Shown here piece by piece: positions 1 to 7,734 of a stretch of 64,000 nucleotides of DNA (its first letter is position 1; every line of letters begins with the position of its first letter). This DNA is from CAG-390 sp045531455. GTDB lineage: Bacteria > Bacillota > Clostridia > Oscillospirales > CAG-272. The position numbers and the translations under genes were made by a program. Under the pieces are notes generated by a model that saw only the letters and a list, made by a program, of their open reading frames with translations, ran no database searches and was not told the DNA's origin. The stretch lies in the NCBI GenBank assembly GCA_045531455.1, contig JAZSEA010000060.1, positions 62,001-126,000 on the forward strand, written 5' to 3'.

Positions 1-1
1 C

Positions 2-304
2 GGGCTCAATTTCCTCTCGGGTATGCCTATGGCAGAGGTAAACCGCACCGCTATGAACGGCACTCTTCTTGCTCACGTTGACGGCGGAGTACCCAATATC
101 GTTCTCAGACTCGCTGACAGAAGCCCCCGTTCTCTCGGCTATATGATCTATTTCTTCGAGCTCGCGTGTGCTGTTTCGGGCTACGTTCTTGACGTCAACC
201 CCTTCGATCAGCCCGGCGTTGAGGCATATAAAAAAAATATGTTCGCTCTTCTTGGTAAGCCCGGCTACGAGGAAATGACCGCAGAACTCCGTGCAAGACT
301 CTAA
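2..304 (+). CDS. pgi: Glucose-6-phosphate isomerase, C-terminal fragment
   Basis: Interconverts glucose 6-phosphate and fructose 6-phosphate in glycolysis and gluconeogenesis, in the cytoplasm. Only about the last 100 residues are present; the gene begins left of the window. The open frame starts at base 2 and reads GLNFLSGMPMAEVNRTAM, then TLLAHVDGGVPN and NPFDQPGVEAYKKNM, which are the conserved C-terminal segments of bacterial PGI. The lysine in QPGVEAYK sits where the family has its ring-opening catalytic lysine. The stop is followed by a promoter for the next gene, so pgi ends a transcription unit or is read through. Family call is secure; the missing N-terminus prevents judging integrity. 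Confidence 0.95.
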   Translation, partial: GLNFLSGMPMAEVNRTAMNGTLLAHVDGGVPNIVLRLADRSPRSLGYMIYFFELACAVSGYVLDVNPFDQPGVEAYKKNMFALLGKPGYEEMTAELRARL

Positions 305-341
305 AAAATTAAAATTTGTGCGGTTTTCGTCAAAAATAGTC

Positions 342-370
342 TTGATTTTATCGGAAAACTATTGTATAAT
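342..370 (+). promoter_or_regulatory. Sigma-A promoter of the small P-loop gene
   Basis: TTGATT at 342-347, 17-base spacer, perfect TATAAT at 365-370. Transcription would start near 377, giving a short leader with AGGAGG at 401-406 before the ATG at 412. Confidence 0.75.
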
Positions 371-411
371 ATTATAAAGATTTATAATCACCCAACTTCC
401 AGGAGGTTAAA

Positions 412-819
412 ATGCTCAAATTAATTGTCGGAAAAAAAGGTTCCGGAAAGACCAAAGCTCTCATCAATATGATCAATGAGACCCTTGAAACATCCAACGG
501 CTGCGTTGTATGCCTTGAGAAGGGTATCAAGCTTCGCTATGACGTAAATTATCGCTGCAGACTTATCAACGTAGACGAGTACTATCTCTACGGCGCATCT
601 CAGCTTTACGGCTTTGTTGCAGGCGTTCTTGCAGGCAACCATGACGTTACCGATCTTTACATCGACGGAACTCTCCGTATCTGCAACGGCGATGTTGAAT
701 CCTTCGAGAAGTGCGCTCATCACCTCGACGAGCTCGCTGACCGCTATAAGATGAACATCGTTGCTACCGTTTCTCTGGCAGAGGACGAGATTCCCGAAGC
801 TCTTAAAAAGTATATCTGA
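412..819 (+). CDS. Small P-loop NTPase-like protein of unknown role
   Basis: A 135-residue protein with a Walker A motif at its very start (GKKGSGKTK, residues 7-15). The rest is a compact alpha/beta fold with a possible Walker B-like strand, DLYIDGTL near residue 82, and a TVSLAED segment near the C-terminus. Helicase, ABC signature or AAA second-region motifs are not evident, so it may be a stripped-down ATP-binding protein. It has its own promoter, lies between pgi and guaB, and has AGGAGG six bases upstream of ATG. I recall similar conserved hypothetical ATP-binding proteins in Clostridia but cannot name a function. Confidence 0.8.
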   Translation: MLKLIVGKKGSGKTKALINMINETLETSNGCVVCLEKGIKLRYDVNYRCRLINVDEYYLYGASQLYGFVAGVLAGNHDVTDLYIDGTLRICNGDVESFEKCAHHLDELADRYKMNIVATVSLAEDEIPEALKKYI

Positions 820-838
820 GTCATCGGATAGTATAGGT

Positions 839-867
839 ATAGCCGGGTCTTGTTGAGGTCCGGCTAT
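839..867 (+). terminator. Hairpin between the P-loop gene and guaB, possibly a weak terminator
   Basis: ATAGCCGG at 839-846 pairs with CCGGCTAT at 860-867 around a 13-base loop. The following tract TGAAAAATTTTG is poor in uninterrupted T, so it may instead be a leader structure of guaB. Confidence 0.45.
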
Positions 868-902
868 TGAAAAATTTTGATTAATTTAAAGGAAGTGAAA
901 TA

Positions 903-2405
903 ATGGCATATTATTACAAGGAACCCTCGCGTACATTCAGCGAGTATCTTCTTATTCCCGGATACACGTCACCCGATTGCATCCCTGCTAACGTATCGCT
1001 CAAGACCCCTCTTGTTAAGTTCCGAAAAGGCGAGGAGCCTGCGATCTCTCTCAATATTCCTATGGTATCTGCAATTATGCAGTCGGTATCCGACGATAGG
1101 ATGGCTATCGCTCTCGCAAGAGAGGGCGGAATGTCCTTTATCTACGGCGCACAGACCATCGAGAAGGAAGCCGCAATGGTTGCAAGAGTCAAGAACTATA
1201 AGGCAGGATTCGTTGTAAGCGATTCCAATCTTACTCCGGATAATACTCTTGCGGACGTTCTCGAGCTCGTCCGCCGTAACGGTCATAATACCATCGCTAT
1301 TACCGCTGACGGAACAGGCAGCGGCAAACTTGTTGGTATTGTTACAAGCCGTGACTACCGCGTATCCCGTATGTCGACCGATGTTAAGGTCTCCGAGTTT
1401 ATGACTCCCCTTGAGAAGCTTATCACAGCTCCTGCAGAGACCACTCTTAAGGAAGCAAACGATATCATCTGGGACCATAAGCTCAATTCGCTTCCTATCG
1501 TTGATGCAAATGGTAACCTTATGTACTTCGTATTCCGCAAGGACTATTCCGAGCATAAGGACAATCCCCTCGAAATGCTCGATAGCCAGAAGAGATTTAT
1601 GGTCGGCGCAGGTATCAATACCCGTGACTATAAGGAAAGAGTTCCCGCACTTGTTGAGGCGGGTGCAGACGTACTCTGCATCGACGCCTCCGAGGGCTTT
1701 ACCTGCTGGCAGAAGATGACCCTCGATTTCATTCGCGAGAAGTACGGCGACACCGTTAAGGTTGGCGCGGGTAACGTAGTTGACCGCGAAGGTTTCCGCT
1801 TCCTCGCAGAGGCAGGCGCAGATTTCGTCAAGGTCGGTATCGGCGGCGGATCCATCTGCATCACCCGTGAGCAGAAGGGTATCGGACGCGGACAGGCTAC
1901 CGCCCTTATCGAGGTAGCAGCCGCACGTGACGAGTATTTCGAGGAGACTGGTATCTACGTTCCGATCTGCTCGGACGGCGGTATCGTTCACGACTATCAT
2001 ATGACTCTCGCACTCGCAATGGGTGCAGACTTTATGATGCTCGGCAGATATTTTGCAAGATTCGACGAAAGCCCCACAAACAAGCTCTTCGTCAACGGTC
2101 AGTACGTTAAGGAATACTGGGGCGAGGGCTCAAACCGCGCGCGTAACTGGCAGAGATACGACCTCGGCGGCGCGTCCGGTCTCGGATTTGAGGAGGGCGT
2201 CGACTCCTACGTCGTTTACGCGGGCTCGCTCCGCGACAACGTCGCAAAGAGCCTTTATAAGGTTAAATCCACTATGTGCAACTGCGGTGTGATCACCATA
2301 CCCGACCTTCAGAAGAACGCGAGAATCACGCTCGTTTCCTCTACAAGTATCGTCGAGGGTGGATCTCACGACGTTATCCTGAAGACCGCAAACGCTAAAT
2401 TATGA
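903..2405 (+). CDS. guaB: Inosine-5'-monophosphate dehydrogenase
   Basis: Oxidises IMP to XMP with NAD+, the committed step of GMP synthesis, in the cytoplasm. At 500 residues it has the family's usual length. The barrel is interrupted by a CBS-pair region at roughly residues 95-215. Downstream are the IMP/NAD segment VGAGINTRDY, GADVLCIDASEGF, the phosphate and catalytic loop KVGIGGGSICITRE (the cysteine is the covalent nucleophile), SDGGIVHDYH and the flap region. GGAAGTGAAATA precedes ATG. It overlaps radC by four bases (ATGA), so guaB, radC and the next regulator form one operon. The active-site loop reads GGGSIC rather than the commoner GPGSIC, a minor variation. Confidence 0.97.
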   Translation: MAYYYKEPSRTFSEYLLIPGYTSPDCIPANVSLKTPLVKFRKGEEPAISLNIPMVSAIMQSVSDDRMAIALAREGGMSFIYGAQTIEKEAAMVARVKNYKAGFVVSDSNLTPDNTLADVLELVRRNGHNTIAITADGTGSGKLVGIVTSRDYRVSRMSTDVKVSEFMTPLEKLITAPAETTLKEANDIIWDHKLNSLPIVDANGNLMYFVFRKDYSEHKDNPLEMLDSQKRFMVGAGINTRDYKERVPALVEAGADVLCIDASEGFTCWQKMTLDFIREKYGDTVKVGAGNVVDREGFRFLAEAGADFVKVGIGGGSICITREQKGIGRGQATALIEVAAARDEYFEETGIYVPICSDGGIVHDYHMTLALAMGADFMMLGRYFARFDESPTNKLFVNGQYVKEYWGEGSNRARNWQRYDLGGASGLGFEEGVDSYVVYAGSLRDNVAKSLYKVKSTMCNCGVITIPDLQKNARITLVSSTSIVEGGSHDVILKTANAKL

Positions 2406-3205
2406 GTACCGGTAGCGTAATTCACGCGGGTCACCGCCAGAGGATGAAAGAGAGATTCCTCGCAAGCGGACTCGATGGATTCAGCGATCACGAGGTGCTC
2501 GAGCTCGCTCTGTTTTATGCAATTCCGAGAAGAGACGTCAACGAGCTTTCTCATAGACTGATTGAAAGATTCGGTTCGTATCATGGCGTATTTGATGCGG
2601 ATTTTGAAGAGATATGCGGTGTCGAGGGTATCGGAGAGAATGCGGCAACGCTGATAAAGCTTATGGCTGCTGCGTGGCAAAGATACGCTCTGGGCAACCG
2701 TGATCAACCGTTTATTTACGATACCTTGAAAAAGGTCGGAACTTACGCGGTAAAGCTCTATATCGGTGTTTCTGTCGAAAAGCTCTACGCTATGCTTTTT
2801 GACAACAAAATGATGCTTCTTGATACTGTCATGCTTGCCGAAGGCGCGGTCAATTCTGTCCGCGTCTCGGCGAGGACCATTATCGAAAAGGCGATCAAAA
2901 AGAACGCATCATCGATAATACTGATACACAATCATCCGAACGGCGTTCCATATCCCTCGGATGAAGATCATAATTTCTCCGTGCACTTGAAGAGTATTCT
3001 CTCAACTCTTGATATCACCCTGATCGATCATATTATCGTAAGCGGACGCTTTTTCCGTCCGGTGTTCGAGGGTGATACGAGCGAAAATGCGTTTGCAGCA
3101 CCGATAAAGTTTTCTTACGGAGAGCGTCCGCACGCGGACGGAGTAAGGGAAGCCGAGCCAATGGCTGCGTCGGGTATTCCTTATTACGGAAACGTCGAAC
3201 AATGA
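2402..3205 (+). CDS. radC: RadC-family JAB/MPN-domain protein
   Basis: RadC (UPF0758) proteins carry a helix-hairpin-helix DNA-binding region followed by a JAB/JAMM metalloprotease-like domain; the E. coli gene was named for radiation sensitivity but its role remains uncertain. Here the HhH segment is EEICGVEGIGENAATLI near residues 75-92, and the JAMM signature HNHPNG then PSDED lies near residues 178-190. At 267 residues it is somewhat longer than typical (about 225) because of a C-terminal tail of about 40 residues. ATG overlaps the guaB stop and the C-terminus overlaps the next start, indicating translational coupling. Confidence 0.93.
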   Translation: MSTGSVIHAGHRQRMKERFLASGLDGFSDHEVLELALFYAIPRRDVNELSHRLIERFGSYHGVFDADFEEICGVEGIGENAATLIKLMAAAWQRYALGNRDQPFIYDTLKKVGTYAVKLYIGVSVEKLYAMLFDNKMMLLDTVMLAEGAVNSVRVSARTIIEKAIKKNASSIILIHNHPNGVPYPSDEDHNFSVHLKSILSTLDITLIDHIIVSGRFFRPVFEGDTSENAFAAPIKFSYGERPHADGVREAEPMAASGIPYYGNVEQ

Positions 3206-3795
3206 TATTATTCTATTGCTACGACGTTGGAGAGAGACAAACGGTACATAATTACTTCCGCGACCGCGGATTAACGCTTGAAGCCGTCCCGCCCGCAGAG
3301 GTCGGGATAAGAAGCTATGCGGCGGATGCCGAGGCGATCTTGATCGTTGGGAATACACCGCCGGGATTGATCCTTTCGCTGAATCCGGAGCTACCGATCT
3401 TTACGGTCGGACGCTATCAGCTCGGGAATTCATTCCATTTCCGCGATTACGAAGATCCGAAGCTTCTTGAGATGCTTTCGGCATATTCATCCGACGAAGC
3501 CTTCTTTTCCTATAACGACGTTCTCTTCGGAAAGCTCGGCAAGGTCCTTCTTCTCGGATACGATCTTTCTCTGACACCCACGGAAAGATCGATCCTCTCG
3601 CTTCTTGTCGCTGAAGCTGAAAGATCGGTACCCGCAGAGGAGATAATCGAAAAGTGTATTGGCGACGTCCACGGAAAGAAGAGCGCAGTCTCCGCCCATA
3701 TATCACATATCAATAAGAAAGCGATGAATATCGGAGGCAGACGGCTCATTTCCTCACCGTTATCGGGATATTATAAGATCAAAAAGTATATATAA
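3202..3795 (+). CDS. Orphan winged-helix regulator with degenerate receiver-like N-terminus
   Basis: 197 residues. The C-terminal 75 residues match an OmpR/PhoB-type winged helix: SLTPTERSILSLLV, a recognition-helix region KSAVSAHISHINKKA, and a wing LISSPLSGYYKI. The N-terminal 110 residues show the alternating strand/helix rhythm of a receiver domain (ILFYCYDV, AILIVGN, PIFTVGR), but I cannot find the acidic pocket or phospho-acceptor aspartate. No histidine kinase gene is nearby. It is translationally coupled to radC by an ATGA overlap and followed by a terminator. Likely a DNA-binding regulator that works without phosphorylation; its target is unknown. Confidence 0.75.
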   Translation: MILFYCYDVGERQTVHNYFRDRGLTLEAVPPAEVGIRSYAADAEAILIVGNTPPGLILSLNPELPIFTVGRYQLGNSFHFRDYEDPKLLEMLSAYSSDEAFFSYNDVLFGKLGKVLLLGYDLSLTPTERSILSLLVAEAERSVPAEEIIEKCIGDVHGKKSAVSAHISHINKKAMNIGGRRLISSPLSGYYKIKKYI

Positions 3796-3797
3796 AA

Positions 3798-3822
3798 AGC
3801 TATCCTTTTCGGATAGCTTTTT
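3798..3822. terminator. Bidirectional terminator between the guaB operon and trmO
   Basis: AGCTATCC (3798-3805), loop TTTTC, GGATAGCT (3811-3818), flanked by A and T runs on both sides, so it can end transcription from both strands. Confidence 0.9.
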
Positions 3823-3823
3823 G

Positions 3824-4510
3824 TTATTGAATATCTGTAACCGTTATAGATCCGTCGGTAGCCTTGAATGATACCTCAAATTGGTCGAATTTGAAGGTGT
3901 ACACCCGATCGGGATCGTCCTGATATCCGGGACGGGGATCCTCGGCAAGTATCTCGGTGATCGCTGTTTTCAGCTCGTCCGATAGCTTATCGGTGACCGA
4001 ATCAGCAAAACTGACCCCAACCTTCGGCGCGTCCGAAGTCAGCGCAAACCCGCTCAAAGCCTCGGGATGCGAGTCTGTGTAGGCAAGATATGGTTTTATA
4101 TCATAGATCGGTGTGCCGTCGAGGAGATCAGCGCCCGAAACCGTGATAACGGGACCTTTCGGGGTATCAAGCTCAACTGAAACGATCTTTACCGACGAAA
4201 GACCGATCGGATTCGGTCTGAATGGCGATCTTGTCGCGAAAACGCCCATTCTTGTGTTTCCGCCAAGCCTCGGAGGACGTACGGTCGGCGACCAGGAATC
4301 ACGGACAGCCTTTGAAAACTGCCAAAGAAGCCAGAGATGCGAATAACCTTCAAGCCCTCTGAATGCGTCGGGATTCCTGTATTCGGGGAGAAAAATGATC
4401 TGTGACTCGACAGCCTCGACAAGCCCACTCTGCCTCGGGATACCGAATTTTTCCTTATATCCGCAATGAATATGGGCTATCGGCTTTATAAGCATATCCT
4501 CGGAGTTCAT
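3824..4510 (-). CDS. trmO: tRNA (N6-threonylcarbamoyladenosine37-N6)-methyltransferase TrmO
   Basis: TrmO (YaeB/TsaA) adds a methyl group from S-adenosylmethionine to t6A37 of threonine tRNAs. The N-terminal half carries the family blocks IAHIHCGYKEKFGIPRQ, EGYSHLWLLWQF, RLGGNTRMGVFATRSPFRP, NPIGLSSVKI and LLDGTPIYDIKPYL. The C-terminal third (from about residue 160) is the less conserved extension. The ATG overlaps the radA stop (ATGA), and GGAG lies eight bases upstream, so this start is preferred over the internal Met-6. Last gene of the cwlD-like/yfcE/radA/trmO unit. At 228 residues the length is normal. Confidence 0.93.
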   Translation of the reverse strand: MNSEDMLIKPIAHIHCGYKEKFGIPRQSGLVEAVESQIIFLPEYRNPDAFRGLEGYSHLWLLWQFSKAVRDSWSPTVRPPRLGGNTRMGVFATRSPFRPNPIGLSSVKIVSVELDTPKGPVITVSGADLLDGTPIYDIKPYLAYTDSHPEALSGFALTSDAPKVGVSFADSVTDKLSDELKTAITEILAEDPRPGYQDDPDRVYTFKFDQFEVSFKATDGSITVTDIQ

Positions 4511-5904
4511 TCTGCCGTCTCCTTTTTACCGCCCGCAAGGAAGGAAAGCATCTCGTAAACGCTCTTGATCGGTATGAGGCTCACAGAAGTGTCTATCGGA
4601 CGCTTTTCAATATTTCGGTAGGGAATTATGATGCGCTTGAATCCGAGCCTCTCAGCCTCTTTTACGCGGCTCTCAAGGTTTGATACCGCTCGGCATTCGC
4701 CCGCAAGACCGATCTCACCTATCGCAAGCAGATCGTCGGGAACGATCTTGTCGGTGATCGATGATATGAGCGAGAGAGCCGCCGCCGCATCGGACGCGGG
4801 CTCGTCAAGCCGCATACCACCAATAACGTTGATATAAACGTCGTTCGCGGAGAATTTAAGACCAAGCCTTTTCTCGAGAACCGCGAGGATGAGGTAGATC
4901 CTGCTGTAATCCATACCGTTGACGGTTCTTCTCGGTGAGGGGAAAGAGGTTGCCGTAACAAGTGCCTGAACCTCAGCAATCAGAGGGCGAGTGCCCTCGA
5001 TGGTGCAAAGTGCGCAGTTGCCCGAGACCTTCTTCGGTCTGCCTGCAAGCAGGACCTCGGATGGATTCGGAACCTCGCAAAGACCCTTGTCCGTCATCTC
5101 GAATACGCCGATCTCGTTCGTCGAGCCAAAACGGTTCTTGACCGAGCGGATGATCCTGTAAGCCTGCTGATGCTCACCCTCGAAGCAGAGAACGGCATCG
5201 ACCATATGCTCGAGTATCTTCGGACCCGCAATCGAGCCCTCCTTGTTGACGTGACCGACAAGAATTACCGAAATACCGTCGTTTTTTGCCTTGGAGATGA
5301 AGGAAAGAGCACTCTCGCGCACCTGCGAAACGCTTCCGGGAGAGGAAGCCGAGAGCGGAGAGAACATGGTCTGTATCGAGTCAACTATCAGAACGTCGGG
5401 CTTGACGTGATCACATTCCTTGAGGATCTTGTCAATGTTGGTCTCGGTCAGAACCAGGAGATCCTTGCCCTTAACACCGAGACGAGCCGCGCGAAGCTTG
5501 AGCTGACCGCTAGATTCCTCTCCCGAGATATAAAGAACTCTGCGCGTACCGCCGAGAATGCCGCTGATCTGGAGCAGAAGAGTGGATTTACCGATTCCGG
5601 GCTCACCGGTCAGCAGAACAACAGAACCCTTGACAAGTCCGCCGCCGAGAACGCGGTCAAGCTCGCCGAGACCCGTCAGCGATCGGATGCAGGTGTCCGC
5701 CTCAAGCTGATCGATCGGCGTTGCGTGCGTGTCGCCGCCAACGCTGTAGCTGTGCTTCGACTCCGGCTGCTTTGACTGAGGAGAGGTGTCCATAACGTCC
5801 TCAACAAAAGAATTCCAAGCACCGCATTTAGGGCATTTCCCCATCCATTTAGGGCTTTCATACTCGCAGGTGGAGCATATATAAACTGTTTTCAAGCCTT
5901 TCAT
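4507..5904 (-). CDS. radA: DNA repair protein RadA (Sms)
   Basis: RadA is a RecA-like branch-migration helicase acting in recombination and repair. The 465-residue protein shows the full set: a zinc finger with Cys10, Cys13, Cys24 and Cys27; Walker A GEPGIGKST at residues 100-108; Walker B VLIVDSIQT; the RadA-specific KNRFG motif near residue 257; and a Lon-protease-like C-terminal domain (GGMRLDEPASD, IGEIGLAGECR). GGCTTG after the start is typical (MKGLKTVYICSTC). Four bases separate it from yfcE, and it overlaps trmO. Confidence 0.97.
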   Translation of the reverse strand: MKGLKTVYICSTCEYESPKWMGKCPKCGAWNSFVEDVMDTSPQSKQPESKHSYSVGGDTHATPIDQLEADTCIRSLTGLGELDRVLGGGLVKGSVVLLTGEPGIGKSTLLLQISGILGGTRRVLYISGEESSGQLKLRAARLGVKGKDLLVLTETNIDKILKECDHVKPDVLIVDSIQTMFSPLSASSPGSVSQVRESALSFISKAKNDGISVILVGHVNKEGSIAGPKILEHMVDAVLCFEGEHQQAYRIIRSVKNRFGSTNEIGVFEMTDKGLCEVPNPSEVLLAGRPKKVSGNCALCTIEGTRPLIAEVQALVTATSFPSPRRTVNGMDYSRIYLILAVLEKRLGLKFSANDVYINVIGGMRLDEPASDAAAALSLISSITDKIVPDDLLAIGEIGLAGECRAVSNLESRVKEAERLGFKRIIIPYRNIEKRPIDTSVSLIPIKSVYEMLSFLAGGKKETAE

Positions 5905-5908
5905 TTTG

Positions 5909-6466
5909 TCAATCCTCTATATTGTGTATGGATAAAACGTCGCCGTCAAGAGTTTTTCTCTCGAAGCTTCCGCTATCAAATATCATATATGAATGTTCGC
6001 TGTCCGCCTTGGGTATCGAAACCGAGCCGGGATTGACGATCCTGATTCCGTTTACTTCCTCAAAGCAGGGAATATGCGTGTGCCCGTGCAGGAGAATATC
6101 TCCCGATTTAAGTTTAGGAAGCTTTTCCGCATTGAAATGATGACCGTGCGTTGCAAAAATGACGTTACCTCCGAGCGATTCGTCGGAAATGATCGCGTAT
6201 TCGGCAAGAACGGGGAAGTCGAGAACCATATCGTCAACCTCTCCGTCGCAGTTTCCTCTGACGCAAATAATCTCTGACGCAAGCGGATTGAGCATCGAGA
6301 TCACTTCTTTGGGTGCATATTCAAGCGGCAGATCGTTTCTCGGACCGTGATAGAGAATGTCGCCGAGAAGGATCATCCTGTCCGCATTCTCGCGCGCGTA
6401 TGCGTCAATAAGCTTTTTTGTATAATAAGCGGATCCGTGGATATCGGACGCAATAAACCATTTCAT
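5909..6466 (-). CDS. yfcE: YfcE/MJ0936-family metallophosphodiesterase
   Basis: 185 residues, cytoplasmic calcineurin-like phosphodiesterase. Metal-binding motifs are visible in order: DIHG (residues 8-11), GDILYHG, RGNCD, and the paired ATHGHH and LHGHTH. The family hydrolyses phosphodiesters in vitro; the physiological substrate is unknown. It sits in the amidase-yfcE-radA-trmO unit four bases before radA. Length and motif spacing agree with E. coli YfcE (about 184 residues). Confidence 0.9.
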   Translation of the reverse strand: MKWFIASDIHGSAYYTKKLIDAYARENADRMILLGDILYHGPRNDLPLEYAPKEVISMLNPLASEIICVRGNCDGEVDDMVLDFPVLAEYAIISDESLGGNVIFATHGHHFNAEKLPKLKSGDILLHGHTHIPCFEEVNGIRIVNPGSVSIPKADSEHSYMIFDSGSFERKTLDGDVLSIHNIED

Positions 6467-6531
6467 CGTGTTTTACCTTTCGCATTCTTTCTTATTATAC
6501 ATTATACAATATTTTTTCACCTTTTTCAAGG

Positions 6532-7266
6532 TCATTCTTCAAGAAAAGCGGAAAGAGAGGAGAATATTACAAATGAAAGCCGCTGTCGGTATTCCGCATC
6601 CGAAAGCATATTGCATTCCGCACTGTTGGACAGAAAACCGCATTCGATAAGTATCGCGGGATATTCGATACGGTTGAGGATATAAATATTGCTCCCCGCC
6701 GCCTTTAGCTCTCTCTTGTTGTCAGGCTGAAGACAGCGTATAACGTCACTGCGCAAAGCCTCTGCGGCATCAAGACTCTGCGGCTTGTTCGGCGAATAGT
6801 AAACGGTAAGCCCCGAGTATTTTTCCTGCGGAAAAGAATTCATATGTATTCCGACGAAAAGATCCGGCATCGTGCTGTTGGCGATCTCAAGTCGCGCCGC
6901 AAGATCGAGGATCTTTTTCTTACCCTTGTAATCTGCGTTGCGATCGTAAAGCATAACGTCCTCGTCCCTCGTAGCTCTGACGTCGTACCCCGAAAAGCGG
7001 AAAAGATCGTAAAGCGTCGTTGATATCATCAGATTCAGATCTTTTTCAAGGACTCCACTGACCCCGACTGCACCCCCGTCTTCGCCGCCGTGCCCCGGAT
7101 CAAGCAGTATGACTTTCCTTCTTTCCGCATCGACAGATGCACTTTGCGCCTCATCCGTGTCCGACAGCAGAGAAGAAGTAACGGCACAGTAAACGATGAA
7201 AAGCGCAGAAAAGACTGCAATAAATAATGAATTTGCAAGAACTTGATTCTTTAGGGAATAATTCAT
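6532..7266 (-). CDS. N-acetylmuramoyl-L-alanine amidase, CwlD-like, membrane-anchored
   Basis: Amidase_3-type zinc amidase that removes peptides from muramic acid. The 244-residue product has one N-terminal transmembrane segment (about residues 9-33) and an extracellular catalytic domain: DPGHGGEDGG with the first Zn histidine, the EKDLN glutamate, GIHMNS with the second histidine, and IECGFLSN with the catalytic glutamate. Size and organisation resemble B. subtilis CwlD, which makes muramic lactam in the spore cortex, fitting a spore former; this specific role is inferred. The start is ATG at 7266 because AGGGAGGTGATT lies directly upstream; a longer open frame to 7353 would run into the acyl carrier protein terminator. 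Confidence 0.88.
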   Translation of the reverse strand: MNYSLKNQVLANSLFIAVFSALFIVYCAVTSSLLSDTDEAQSASVDAERRKVILLDPGHGGEDGGAVGVSGVLEKDLNLMISTTLYDLFRFSGYDVRATRDEDVMLYDRNADYKGKKKILDLAARLEIANSTMPDLFVGIHMNSFPQEKYSGLTVYYSPNKPQSLDAAEALRSDVIRCLQPDNKRELKAAGSNIYILNRIEYPAILIECGFLSNSAECNMLSDAEYRQRLSFVIFSSLSAFLEE

Positions 7267-7317
7267 AACAATCACCTCCCTAAAGAATATTTCCGGTGCA
7301 GTTTTATTATGACAAGA

Positions 7318-7350
7318 AAAAAGCATCAAGGTGTCTCCTTGATGCTTTTT
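7318..7350 (-). terminator. Terminator of the acyl carrier protein gene
   Basis: 14-bp stem, 7318-7331 with 7337-7350, five-base loop, T-rich run on the minus strand. It separates the acyl carrier protein from the downstream amidase. Confidence 0.92.
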
Positions 7351-7364
7351 CAAAACAAAGATGA

Positions 7365-7592
7365 TTATTTTTCAAGAGTATTGAGATACTCAACGACGTC
7401 GCCAACGGTTACGAACTTGTGCATCTCGTCTTCCTGGATCTCAATTCCGAAGGTCTCCTCGCAGCGAAGGATGAGCTCAGCGAGTTCGATGGAATTGATA
7501 GCAAGATCGCCCGAAAGTTCAGCGTCGAGAGTGATCTTATCCTCTTCAACCTGAAATTCTTCGATAAGCAGCTCTTTGAATTGTTCAAACAT
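7365..7592 (-). CDS. Acyl carrier protein
   Basis: 75-residue acidic four-helix protein. The 4'-phosphopantetheine attachment serine is Ser34 in the motif AINSIELAEL, where canonical ACPs read ADSLD; the Asp before Ser is Asn here. The start is ATG at 7592 with GGAGG eleven bases upstream (TTTGGAGGCAAATTTATT); the longer frame would read into the promoter. It has its own perfect-consensus promoter and a strong terminator, so it is an independent monocistron. No fab or polyketide genes are adjacent. It could be the housekeeping ACP or a dedicated carrier; the DSL-to-NSI change argues for caution about naming it acpP. Confidence 0.9.
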   Translation of the reverse strand: MFEQFKELLIEEFQVEEDKITLDAELSGDLAINSIELAELILRCEETFGIEIQEDEMHKFVTVGDVVEYLNTLEK

Positions 7593-7649
7593 AATAAATT
7601 TGCCTCCAAATAAGTAAGTGGATAATAAGCGGACATACTTGTCACGCAT

Positions 7650-7678
7650 ATTATACTATATTTGGCGCGATTTGTCAA
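7650..7678 (-). promoter_or_regulatory. Perfect-consensus promoter of the acyl carrier protein gene
   Basis: On the minus strand: TTGACA (7678-7673), 17-base spacer, TATAAT (7655-7650). Both hexamers are exact, predicting high expression. Confidence 0.9.
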
Positions 7679-7734
7679 TACAGAATTTGTAAATAATACT
7701 CGAATGAGGTGATTTACAACAAAAGTTGAACTAA

